This document shows, piece after piece, positions 26,367 to 34,081 of a stretch of DNA of 64,000 nucleotides. This DNA comes from Halanaerobium saccharolyticum subsp. saccharolyticum DSM 6643. GTDB taxonomy: Bacteria > Bacillota > Halanaerobiia > Halanaerobiales > Halanaerobiaceae. A model generated the notes under the pieces. That model was not told where the DNA came from. It saw only the letters and a list, made by a program, of their open reading frames with translations, and searched no databases. The translations under genes were made by a program, and so were the position numbers. How positions within the stretch are numbered: the first letter of the stretch is position 1; every line of letters begins with the position of its first letter. The stretch lies in contig NZ_CAUI01000015.1 in NCBI RefSeq assembly GCF_000350165.1, positions 253,313-317,312 on the forward strand. Reading direction: 5' to 3'.

Positions 26367-27022
26367 GAAATTTGTTCTAAAAGCATATCTAAAATTTCAT
26401 CTGCTGGATCAATAATTTTTTCAAAATTGTCATCAATTTCATTTTTTAAATATGGTAAATGAGTACAGCCAAGTAAGAGATAGTCGGCTCCCATTTTTTG
26501 AAAAGAGTTTATTAATTCCTTGAGACCATGGTCATCATAAATATTTCCAGGCTCAATTTTTGCTTCAATAGCGTTTATAATAGGCATAACTCCCGCTGTA
26601 ATAAATTCTGTTTTAGAATTATTTTTAGCTATTATTTTTTCTATTTTAACAGCACTCTGTGAGTTAGCAGCTAAAATTGCAATTTTTTTAGATGCTGAAA
26701 CAGAAAGATTTCTATAAACATCTAAAGGAGTTAATAAGGCTAGGCCAGAACTTCTAATTAAATCTTCTTTGTCTAAAACAGCGCTTAAAGAGTTACAATA
26801 AATAATCACTGCTTTGGCTCCCTGCTCTTTTAATTCCATAATCTTATCAAGAGTAATCTGCTGCAGCTTTTCCGGATTGCTGTACTGAAGTTTATTTTGC
26901 TCAGCTGAACTTTCTGAGGTATAGGCTGATACAATATCATAACCTTTTGAACTATAATAATCTCTACCTAGCATTGTATCATATGGAGTCCCTGCAATTA
27001 CTGCTAATTTTATTTTTTCCAA
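26363..27022 (-). CDS. aspartate/glutamate racemase superfamily protein
   Basis: A 220-aa member of the Asp/Glu/hydantoin racemase superfamily, from TTG 27022 (GGGGG 9 nt upstream). The two catalytic cysteines are in VIIYCNSLSAV (about residue 81) and LLLGCTHLPYL (about 187), spaced as in cofactor-independent racemases. It could supply D-Glu or D-Asp, but it is shorter than MurI and its N-terminal motif (AGTPYDTMLGRDYY) differs from the MurI DSGxGG motif, so substrate is open. It lies between thrS and infC, each of which has its own promoter. Confidence 0.75.
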   Translation of the reverse strand: MEKIKLAVIAGTPYDTMLGRDYYSSKGYDIVSAYTSESSAEQNKLQYSNPEKLQQITLDKIMELKEQGAKAVIIYCNSLSAVLDKEDLIRSSGLALLTPLDVYRNLSVSASKKIAILAANSQSAVKIEKIIAKNNSKTEFITAGVMPIINAIEAKIEPGNIYDDHGLKELINSFQKMGADYLLLGCTHLPYLKNEIDDNFEKIIDPADEILDMLLEQIS

Positions 27023-27094
27023 AAAAATCAACCCCCAGTTAAAAATATGTAATTTATACCCCAGTTTTAAAACCGGGGTATAATAATCTGCTTA

Positions 27095-29020
27095 TTATAA
27101 TTCGTCTTGATTAATAGCCATAGTTTCAATTTCTTCTAAAATTTTAGCTTTGAATTCAGAGAGTTTGCTTGTACCTAAATCACCTTCGCGTCTGTCTCGC
27201 ACAGAAACTGTCTCATTTTCCTCTTCCCGACCTCCAACAATTAACATATATGGAATTTGCTTAACTTGAGCATCTCTAATTTTGTACCCAACCTGCTCCG
27301 AGCGGCTGTCAACTTCAACTCTAATTTTTTCTTGACTTAGTGCTTCTTTTACTTTTAGAGCATAGTCTATTTGATCATCAGATACCGGTATTATTTCTAC
27401 CTGTACTGGTGCAATCCAGGTTGGAAAGGCACCGGCAAAGTGCTCAATTAAAATTCCAATGAAGCGTTCAATACTACCATAAATTGCTCTGTGGATCATT
27501 ACAGGACGATGTTCTTCTCCATCCTGACCAATATAGCTGAGGTCAAATCTTTCGGGCATCTGGAAATCAAGCTGAATAGTTCCACACTGCCAGGTTCTAC
27601 CTATACTATCCTCTAAATGAAAGTCAATCTTAGGACCATAAAAAGCTCCATCGCCTTCGTTGACTTCATAATCTAAATCATTTTTTTCTACAGCATTTCT
27701 TAAAGCATCTGTAGCCTCATCCCAGAGAGCGTCATCTCCCATTGCTTTTTCTGGTTTAGTACTTAATTCTACATTATAATTAAAGCCAAAAGCACTATAT
27801 AATCTATCTACAAGTTTAATTACACCGCTTAATTCTTCTTCAATTTGATCTGGCAGACAGTAAATGTGAGCATCATCTTGAGTAAAACTTCTAACTCTCA
27901 TTAAGCCATGTAAAGCTCCTGACATTTCGTGACGATGAACTAAGCCTAATTCTGCCATTCTAATTGGAAGTTCTCGATAACTATGCATAGAATCCTTATA
28001 AACTAAAATTCCACCAGGACAGTTCATTGGTTTAACAGCATGTGTTTCACCATCTATTTCAGTAAAGTACATATTATCTTTGTAATGATCCCAATGACCT
28101 GATTGATGCCAGAGTGATTCATCTAAAATTATTGGAGTTTTAATTTCTTCGTAACCCGCTTTACGGTGTTCTTCTTTCCAGAAGTCAACCAATTCATTTC
28201 TTAAAGCCATTCCTTTAGGATGAAAGAATGGAAAACCTCTACCTTCATCTTGAATACTGAAAAGATCAAGTTCTTTACCTAATTTTCTGTGATCACGTTT
28301 TTTAGCCTCTTCCATTCTGTTGATGTATTTTTCTAAATCTTTTTCGCTTGCAAATGCTGTACCATAAATCCGCTGCAGCATTTCATTGTTTTCATCTCCA
28401 CGCCAGTAAGCTCCAGCTACATTCATTAGTTTAAATGCTTTTACATAGCCTGTTGAAGGAAGGTGAGGTCCACGACAGAGATCTACATAATCTCCCTGGA
28501 AATAGAGACTAATCATTTCGTCTTCTAACTCCTCTATTAATTCCAGCTTATATTTTTCATTTCTTTCTTCCATTAAAGCTATCGCTTCATCTCTCGGCAG
28601 AACTTTTCTTTCAATTTCAATATCTTCGTCAATAATTTTCTGCATTTCTGCTTCAATTTCTACTAGTGATTCTTCGTTGATAGTTTCTTCTAAATTGAAA
28701 TCATAGTAAAAACCATCTTCTATTGCAGGCCCAATTGCAACCTGAACCTTATCATAAAGTCTTTTAACTGCCTGAGCCATAACATGGGAGGCGGTATGTC
28801 TTAAAATTTCTAATGCCTGATCACTATCAATTGTAATAATTGAAAGCTCAACATCCTCTTCGATTGGATAATTAGCGTCTACCTCTTCGCCGTCCACTAC
28901 ACCAGCAACTGCATCTCTACCTAAACCACTACCAATAGAATAAGCTACATCCTTTACTGTTGTACCAGCATCATATTCCTTAACTGATCCATCTGGTAGT
29001 GTTACTTTTACTTTTTCCAT
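27095..29020 (-). CDS. thrS: threonyl-tRNA synthetase
   Basis: 641-aa class II synthetase. Domains in order: TGS (1-61), editing domain with HTASHVMAQAVKRL (about 76-89) and DLCRGPH, class II core with RYSTRAT-like motif 2 HRHEMSGALHGLMRVRSFTQDDAHI, zinc ligands C336-type (NCPG), H and H, motif 3 (HRAIYGSIERFIGIL), and the anticodon-binding domain (about 540-641). GGAGGAG precedes the ATG. Transcription is controlled by the Thr T-box upstream. Confidence 0.97.
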   Translation of the reverse strand: MEKVKVTLPDGSVKEYDAGTTVKDVAYSIGSGLGRDAVAGVVDGEEVDANYPIEEDVELSIITIDSDQALEILRHTASHVMAQAVKRLYDKVQVAIGPAIEDGFYYDFNLEETINEESLVEIEAEMQKIIDEDIEIERKVLPRDEAIALMEERNEKYKLELIEELEDEMISLYFQGDYVDLCRGPHLPSTGYVKAFKLMNVAGAYWRGDENNEMLQRIYGTAFASEKDLEKYINRMEEAKKRDHRKLGKELDLFSIQDEGRGFPFFHPKGMALRNELVDFWKEEHRKAGYEEIKTPIILDESLWHQSGHWDHYKDNMYFTEIDGETHAVKPMNCPGGILVYKDSMHSYRELPIRMAELGLVHRHEMSGALHGLMRVRSFTQDDAHIYCLPDQIEEELSGVIKLVDRLYSAFGFNYNVELSTKPEKAMGDDALWDEATDALRNAVEKNDLDYEVNEGDGAFYGPKIDFHLEDSIGRTWQCGTIQLDFQMPERFDLSYIGQDGEEHRPVMIHRAIYGSIERFIGILIEHFAGAFPTWIAPVQVEIIPVSDDQIDYALKVKEALSQEKIRVEVDSRSEQVGYKIRDAQVKQIPYMLIVGGREEENETVSVRDRREGDLGTSKLSEFKAKILEEIETMAINQDEL

Positions 29021-29094
29021 TTCTTCTCCTCCTTAAAATTTCACTTAAAATTATTTTAAACTATTTTAATACTAAAATCCTTTATAAAACTAAA

Positions 29095-29372
29095 AAAATC
29101 CCTCATCTCAGATTAGAGACGACGGATTGCGCGGTTCCACTCTAGTTAATAATAATTATATAAATTCTAAAATGAAATCTAGAATAAATAAAATTATTAT
29201 TCACTTAACAGGATAACGGTTTAGCCGGATAGAAATACTTTATTCCTCCTATCTGCTCCAGGGTGGTTTTCAATTTGCTGTTCAGTTATGTGCTTTCAGC
29301 CGCCGGCACAATTCTCTTTTAACTGTCAGAAAAATTTACTCTTCCCTATCAAAGCATTTAAATTCTTTATTT
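29095..29372 (-). ncRNA. T-box riboswitch (Thr specifier) controlling thrS
   Basis: T-box core AGAGTGGAACCGCG (29129-29143 region) followed by a terminator stem with 10 of 11 pairs and T7. The putative specifier is ACC (29265-29267), followed by ACCCTGGAGC as in the pheS leader. The bulge reads TGGA, which predicts a U discriminator base on the matching tRNA-Thr. A TTGACT/TATAAT promoter lies just upstream. Confidence 0.93.
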
Positions 29373-29378
29373 TTTATT

Positions 29379-29407
29379 ATTATATTCCTAATTTCTTAAA
29401 AAGTCAA
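29379..29407 (-). promoter_or_regulatory. promoter of the thrS T-box transcript
   Basis: On the minus strand TTGACT (29402-29407) and TATAAT (29379-29384), 17-bp spacing. Confidence 0.82.
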
Positions 29408-29423
29408 ATATTTAAGCAAATAA

Positions 29424-29445
29424 AAAAATCCACAATAAATGTGGA
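29424..29445 (-). terminator. terminator of the tRNA cluster
   Basis: TCCACA and TGTGGA pair around TTTAT on the minus strand, followed by TTTTTTT, directly after the last tRNA-Leu. Confidence 0.8.
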
Positions 29446-29449
29446 AAAG

Positions 29450-29538
29450 TGGTGCCGGGGGTCGGGCTCGAACCGACACGGGAATAAATTCCCACCGGAT
29501 TTTAAGTCCGATGCGTCTGCCAATTCCGCCACCCCGGC
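29450..29538 (-). tRNA. tRNA-Leu (anticodon TAA), copy 1
   Basis: Acceptor GCCGGGG/CCCCGGC, long variable arm typical of Leu, anticodon loop CTTAAAA giving TAA, encoded CCA. Identical to the copy at 29742-29830. Last gene of the cluster. Confidence 0.95.
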
Positions 29539-29554
29539 CTATACATTATTAAAA

Positions 29555-29631
29555 TGGTGTTGGTAAGTGGATTCGAACCACTGGCCTCTACGATGTCAAC
29601 GTAGCGCTCTGACCAACTGAGCTATACCAAC
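29555..29631 (-). tRNA. tRNA-Val (anticodon GAC)
   Basis: Acceptor GTTGGTA/TACCAAC, anticodon loop TTGACAT between CTACG and CGTAG, T-loop TTCGAAT, encoded CCA. Confidence 0.94.
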
Positions 29632-29741
29632 TTAAAAAATTTAAGTTAGCACTTATTTTAAAATCATCATTTGCTATAATTACTTTAGCAGCATCACTTT
29701 TCTTTTTAATAAAATAATAAAAGTTAAATATGTAAAAAAAG

Positions 29742-29830
29742 TGGTGCCGGGGGTCGGGCTCGAACCGACACGGGAATAAATTCCCACCGGATTTTAAGTC
29801 CGATGCGTCTGCCAATTCCGCCACCCCGGC
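29742..29830 (-). tRNA. tRNA-Leu (anticodon TAA), copy 2
   Basis: Same sequence as the copy at 29450-29538 across the full gene including CCA; the two flank tRNA-Val(GAC), which points to a local duplication. Confidence 0.95.
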
Positions 29831-29900
29831 ATATATTAAAATATTTAACCTGTAACATTTATGTATTATATCAATAGAATTGCACTTTGTAAAGTAATTA

Positions 29901-29975
29901 TGGAGGCGGCAGACGGATTTGAACCGACGAATAAAGGATTTGCAGTCCTCTGCCTTACCACTTGGCTATGCCGCC
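29901..29975 (-). tRNA. tRNA-Cys (anticodon GCA)
   Basis: Acceptor GGCGGCA/TGCCGCC, anticodon loop CTGCAAA, discriminator T before CCA. Confidence 0.94.
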
Positions 29976-29991
29976 CAAAACTGCAATTTAA

Positions 29992-30066
29992 TGGAGCGGG
30001 AAACGAGATTTGAACTCGCGACCCTCACGTTGGCAACGTGATGCTCTACCACTGAGCTATTCCCGC
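29992..30066 (-). tRNA. tRNA-Gly (anticodon GCC)
   Basis: Acceptor GCGGGAA/TTCCCGC, anticodon loop TTGCCAA, discriminator T before CCA. Confidence 0.95.
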
Positions 30067-30072
30067 ACAAAA

Positions 30073-30148
30073 TGGTGGTGAGAGACAGAATCGAACTGTC
30101 GACACGTGGATTTTCAATCCACTGCTCTACCGACTGAGCTATCCCACC
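30073..30148 (-). tRNA. tRNA-Phe (anticodon GAA), copy 1
   Basis: Anticodon loop TTGAAAA between GGA-rich stem arms, encoded CCA with discriminator A. Identical to the gene at 60802-60877. Confidence 0.95.
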
Positions 30149-30153
30149 TAAAA

Positions 30154-30230
30154 TGGCGGAGGAGACGGGATTTGAACCCGCGATCTCCGGCTTGACAGGC
30201 CGGCGCGTTAAACCGCTACGCTACACCTCC
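30154..30230 (-). tRNA. tRNA-Asp (anticodon GTC)
   Basis: Anticodon loop CTGTCAA, discriminator G, encoded CCA. The acceptor GGAGGTG/CTCCTCC has a T-T mismatch at the sixth pair. Confidence 0.92.
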
Positions 30231-30298
30231 GTGCTAAGAAGTATCTTAAAAGATAAAAATCTTTTTCACTTCTTAATTATTATATTTACAAATAAAAA

Positions 30299-30374
30299 TG
30301 GTGGGCGAAACAGGGCTCGAACCTGTGACCCCCTGCTTGTAAGGCAGGTGCTCTCCCAACTGAGCTATTCGCCC
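30299..30374 (-). tRNA. tRNA-Val (anticodon TAC)
   Basis: Acceptor GGGCGAA/TTCGCCC, anticodon loop CTTACAA, encoded CCA. First gene of the cluster after the promoter at 30417-30445. Confidence 0.95.
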
Positions 30375-30416
30375 ATCTGCAGTAACAAAAGTATAATTAC
30401 CGCGTCAGCAATAACT

Positions 30417-30445
30417 AGTATATATAAAAACACAGTTCAAGTCAA
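30417..30445 (-). promoter_or_regulatory. promoter of the eight-gene tRNA cluster
   Basis: On the minus strand TTGACT (30440-30445) and TATACT (30417-30422), 17-bp spacing, about 43 bp before tRNA-Val(TAC). Confidence 0.78.
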
Positions 30446-30557
30446 AATCTAATATCAGCTATTATCAGTAATTAAATTATTCTATGTTAAATATACTACT
30501 AAATACTTGTAAAATCGACTACAGATAATTTTTTCTTAAAAGCTTATTTTTTCTAAT

Positions 30558-31421
30558 TTAATCAATAAACTCTAACTCTAATTGCGGGTTGGAACGGATG
30601 TAATTAAAAATTTCTGCAGCAAGTACAGTATTAATATCTGTTTCAATAGAATTATAACTCTCTACAATAGTATTATAAAGTTCTTTAACATTAAACATTA
30701 TATTATTTGTTCTTAATTTAGCTACTACAGCTTGAATTAACATTTTTTGTCTTTCAGATCTGGGAAGATAATTAGAGCTGCTCCAGCGAACAAAATTCAA
30801 AGCTTCTTTTCCAGCTAAAAGGTTATTACCTGCTTTTAAATCGAGTCCTAAACCAGGAACTTTAACATCTTCTTTTAATTTAAGCTGAACTCCACCTAAC
30901 TCATCAATTACTTTTTCAAATCCCTGATAGTTAACATAAACATAATAATCAATCTCTGTTTTTGTTATCTCTTCAACAGCAATTTGAATATCTTCTTTAC
31001 TGTATTTTTTTAATATCTTGTCTTCATGTTTTGAATTTTCATTTATGTACTCTAACTGCAGTCTATTTGCTTTAGGTCTCAGTCTTCCTAAAACTATAGA
31101 ATCAGCTTCGATAGTCCCCAGAGCAACACTTTCTTCGTCATCTAATCCAACAAATAAGATGTTTAAATCTTGATCAAAATCACTTTCTCCCATTCCTAAA
31201 ATAGACAATATCTGATCAAATAAAGATTGTTCCGCTTCCATTTCAGATAAATCACCATTTCCATTAGCAAGTGGTTTTAAACCACTTTCTAAATAATAAC
31301 CTGTAAGACCAATGAATAATAAAAGTAAGGATATAATTAAAATACCCAGCCATTTATGTTTTTTGGGGGATTCCTGATTATCTTGTGTATTTTTATTATC
31401 TTGTGTATTTTTGTCTGCCAA
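30558..31421 (-). CDS. LytR-CpsA-Psr (LCP) family protein with altered active-site motifs
   Basis: A 287-aa type II membrane protein: cytoplasmic tail with the repeat NTQDNKNTQDN, a TM helix (about 24-46), and an extracytoplasmic LCP domain (about 85-230). LCP enzymes move undecaprenyl-linked glycopolymers to the wall. The fold is visible in NILFVGLDDEE, FEKVIDELGGVQ, NFVRW and RSERQKML. However, the usual RSDT and PRDT segments read EADSI and NENSK, so phosphotransferase activity is doubtful. The start is TTG after AAGGAGG. It ends just after the tRNA-cluster promoter. Confidence 0.75.
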   Translation of the reverse strand: MADKNTQDNKNTQDNQESPKKHKWLGILIISLLLLFIGLTGYYLESGLKPLANGNGDLSEMEAEQSLFDQILSILGMGESDFDQDLNILFVGLDDEESVALGTIEADSIVLGRLRPKANRLQLEYINENSKHEDKILKKYSKEDIQIAVEEITKTEIDYYVYVNYQGFEKVIDELGGVQLKLKEDVKVPGLGLDLKAGNNLLAGKEALNFVRWSSSNYLPRSERQKMLIQAVVAKLRTNNIMFNVKELYNTIVESYNSIETDINTVLAAEIFNYIRSNPQLELEFID

Positions 31422-31607
31422 TGTTATTGCCTCCTTATTCCCTCATATTCTTAATATTCGTGATTATAAGTTCAATTCCTGCATAAAAGTTACAGAATTT
31501 ATCGGCAGATAAGCAGATAGGCTTGTTCCACAAAGCGTCATTACTTTATTCTTAATTAAAAAATTTTATTACTTTTAGATTCATTAACAAAAAAATCGCT
31601 CTAAATA

Positions 31608-31635
31608 TTGACAACAAAAAATTTTATGTTATAAT
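31608..31635 (+). promoter_or_regulatory. promoter of tRNA-Leu(GAG)
   Basis: TTGACA (31608-31613), 16-bp spacer, TATAAT (31630-31635), 13 bp before the tRNA 5' end. Confidence 0.85.
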
Positions 31636-31648
31636 ATATAATTGTTAT

Positions 31649-31735
31649 GCCGAAGTGGCGGAACTGGCAGACGCGCAGCGTTGAGGGCGCTGTGGGCCTT
31701 GGCCTGTGAGGGTTCGAATCCCTCCTTCGGCACCA
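31649..31735 (+). tRNA. tRNA-Leu (anticodon GAG)
   Basis: Acceptor GCCGAAG/CTTCGGC, long variable arm, anticodon loop TTGAGGG, encoded CCA. It is the only plus-strand tRNA here, with its own promoter and terminator, at the edge of the accessory region. Confidence 0.95.
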
Positions 31736-31758
31736 TTTTATTTTAATAAGATAATTTA

Positions 31759-31802
31759 CCCCCAAGTTTACCCTGGTAGTGCAGGTTTCTTGGGGGTTTT
31801 TT
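31759..31802 (+). terminator. terminator of tRNA-Leu(GAG)
   Basis: CCCCCAAG pairs with CTTGGGGG, with an inner helper stem, followed by TTTTTT. Confidence 0.88.
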
Positions 31803-31846
31803 GATTTATTAAAATCATTTAGCAATTTTATACAGATGACTTCTAC

Positions 31847-32032
31847 ATAATTATAAGTTAACTCCAACTCAAAATTCTCATTCTGATCTGTTAAATAAAC
31901 CAGAGTAAACTTGTTCTCTGAAAAATCTTTGCGAGAACTCTATTTTAAATTTAAAGCATCTTTGTAAAACTCAATTGACTTCTCTAAATCCATTACTCAA
32001 ATACAGGAATGAACAAAATCATAGTTTTTCAT
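31847..32032 (-). pseudogene. glyoxalase I (lactoylglutathione lyase-type, VOC) pseudogene
   Basis: Reading from ATG 32032, the frame resembles the N-terminal 60 residues of bacterial glyoxalase I: segments DFVHSCI, VMDLEKSIEFYKDALNLK, KFTLVYLTDQNENFELELTYNY. Two in-frame stops (TGA after HSCI and TAG after ALNLK) break it, and similarity is lost after ELTYNY, so the C-terminal half is missing. It is therefore not functional. It sits between the tRNA-Leu and the two-partner secretion genes, consistent with decay or an old insertion at this site. Confidence 0.75.
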
Positions 32033-32099
32033 TATTTATCACTGCTCTTTTTATAATTTTAAATCCTAATTATAATTATAAAGATCTATAAGTTAAATT

Positions 32100-32158
32100 G
32101 CAAAAAAAGAGGCCAGCTAGACTCCAATACAATGTATGGATGAAGCCTATCTGGCCCT
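32100..32158 (-). terminator. candidate terminator downstream of tpsB
   Basis: On the minus strand GGCCAG-A-TAG pairs with CTAG-CTGGCC around a long loop, followed by TCTTTTTTT. It is 360 bp beyond the tpsB stop and could end the tpsAB transcript. Confidence 0.5.
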
Positions 32159-32330
32159 GTATGCTCAATTTTGGTGTCCAGATAAAACTTTCTAATCATC
32201 TCACTGGCTATACCAATACTCTTAATGTTGTAAACTTCACAGGCATCTCAATTAATATTATGCTTGTTACGAGAAAAACGCGATTTAAATCTCTTTCCTG
32301 TTAAGTGAAATTTCAAACCCAGCTTAACCC
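32105..32330 (-). pseudogene. unidentified broken reading frame downstream of tpsB
   Basis: On the minus strand a frame of about 75 codons, with segments WVKLGLKFHLTGKRFKSRFS and DACEVYNIKSIGIASEMIRK, is interrupted once by TGA and has no start codon or ribosome site. It reads like coding sequence but I do not recognise the family; a transposase end is one possibility. The rest of the 32331-32518 gap contains nothing I can name. Confidence 0.3.
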
Positions 32331-32518
32331 ATCATTATTTTATCTAAAACTTCCAAGAAAACTCCATCCGAAGGAAGCTAGTATCTCTTTTGATGCAAAT
32401 ATTTTATTTGGGTGGTGAGGTTCACCTGCATCTTCTCTATTACAAAATTCTATCTCTATGGATATTTAAATGTAAATCTTAAGATTTTTTCTATAATCAG
32501 TATTACTAATAATGCCAA

Positions 32519-34081
32519 CTACCAACTTTTTTGAATACTGAATGTGATGCGAGGATCTTCATTTTTATCAAGTGGTATTCCTAGAATAATCTCTGCAGCA
32601 GTAGAATATTTAAGATTGAAATTTATACCCAGACCTGTACTAAAAAGATAATCTTCCTGATTTATATTTTCTTCATTGCCCTTATAAGGGAGGACAAAAC
32701 CTAAATCAAAGAAATTATAATATGAAATTCTCTTGGTTACTGGTATTTTATACTGAAAACTAAAATAACCACCTTGATCACCTGAAGCATAACCCTCTGT
32801 ATAACCTCTAATACTGTTACCTCCACCTAATGAAATCTGCTCAGCAATAGGTAGAAGTTCATCAGCTGTCAACTGCAGGTATGTTTTAAAGCTGAAAAGA
32901 TCATTTTGCTTAAAACTTTTCTGCCATTGAAAAAAATAATTGTACTTTAAAAATTCATCAGCTTCACTTTCATTTTTAAAAAAGCCTGTATTAAAATCTG
33001 CAGTTCCATAAACCAAACGATGATATCTACTGCTTGAACTTCTAACAGATGCCTTTTGTTTGCTTAAATTAAATATAAGGTTTTCTATATCCGTTGATTT
33101 TAATTGAATATTAGAAAATGTATTCTCTGACTCTTTTTTCTTATATTCCAAAGCAGCTTCTGTTTTTTCTCCAAGTTTAACTTTGATCGGTGAACTAATA
33201 CCTGCAGAAATTTCATTATAATTACCACCAATATTTACTGTTCTATATTCACCTGCTATTACTTCAGAAGTGTTTTCGCTGTAATTTAAATATGCCCTGC
33301 TATTTTTCTTGCTTATAGGAAAATTATAGCTTAATGTACCTCCATCACTACCTTCAGTAAAAAAATAGCTGAGGCCCAACTGATCTCTATATCCAAAAAG
33401 ACTTTGGTTGCTGAAGCTAAAACCACTCCTGTATTCTCCTGTATCTTCGCGACCTCTATTATCAGCAAAAACAGAAAATCTATATTTAGGACTTTCTTCT
33501 GCTAAAATGATTAAATTACTGCTTTTATATTCCTCTCCTGCCTCAAGCTCAACCCTGAGCATCAGATCATTTGTTGCATTAAAATAAAATAATTCATCTT
33601 CTAAAGTGTGGACATTCAAAAAGTCACCTGAATGAACTGCCAGCCTATCTAAGATATAGCTGTCTTTTGTATCAGTATTTCCTTCAAGAATTAATTTATC
33701 TATATAACCTTCGATCAGTTCAATTTTGATTATTCCGTTATTAACTCTCTGTTGTGGCAGAATTGCTTTAGCTGTGATATAACCTTCTTCACTATAAAGC
33801 TGATTTATCTCTTTAACCATCTCCTGCAAATCTGAAATACTTACTTCCTTATCTTCATAGTTCTTTATTATCTCTTCCAACTTATCTTCACTCAAAATTG
33901 AAGAAGGGTTATAAGCTATTTTTTTTACTTCAAATTTAACTTCCTCTGCTGCATTAATTCTTTGCAGATAAATAAACTGAGAAGAGAAAATAATAAAAAT
34001 AACAACTAAAGTTATAATCAAGTTTATATTCTTAAAATAATTCTTTAATATATTTAATGAATATTTATTTTTTTTATTCAT
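32519..34081 (-). CDS. two-partner secretion outer-membrane transporter (TpsB, ShlB/FhaC family)
   Basis: A 520-aa outer-membrane beta-barrel predicted to export its partner TpsA. An N-terminal hydrophobic signal (about 20-45) precedes a POTRA-type periplasmic region (about 50-190; LQEMVKEINQLYSEEGYITAKAILP is the POTRA_2 signature). The barrel has the conserved lid-loop SIRGYTEG (about 422-429) and an FDLG strand motif, and ends in tryptophan, the usual C-terminal aromatic of outer-membrane barrels. It overlaps the tpsA stop by 8 bp and has only a weak ribosome site, so translation is probably coupled. It implies an outer membrane in this Firmicute-like genome. Confidence 0.9.
   Translation of the reverse strand: MNKKNKYSLNILKNYFKNINLIITLVVIFIIFSSQFIYLQRINAAEEVKFEVKKIAYNPSSILSEDKLEEIIKNYEDKEVSISDLQEMVKEINQLYSEEGYITAKAILPQQRVNNGIIKIELIEGYIDKLILEGNTDTKDSYILDRLAVHSGDFLNVHTLEDELFYFNATNDLMLRVELEAGEEYKSSNLIILAEESPKYRFSVFADNRGREDTGEYRSGFSFSNQSLFGYRDQLGLSYFFTEGSDGGTLSYNFPISKKNSRAYLNYSENTSEVIAGEYRTVNIGGNYNEISAGISSPIKVKLGEKTEAALEYKKKESENTFSNIQLKSTDIENLIFNLSKQKASVRSSSSRYHRLVYGTADFNTGFFKNESEADEFLKYNYFFQWQKSFKQNDLFSFKTYLQLTADELLPIAEQISLGGGNSIRGYTEGYASGDQGGYFSFQYKIPVTKRISYYNFFDLGFVLPYKGNEENINQEDYLFSTGLGINFNLKYSTAAEIILGIPLDKNEDPRITFSIQKSW

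Noticed and set aside
29288..30452. Short open frames across the tRNA cluster (for example a frame on the plus strand at 30153-30452)
   Set aside because: They are antisense readings of tRNA genes, giving the familiar spurious tRNA-derived peptides; no ribosome sites fit.
32098..32304. 68-codon plus-strand frame (starting ATG-like at 32098)
   Set aside because: No ribosome site and it runs through a terminator-like hairpin; composition does not look coding on this strand.
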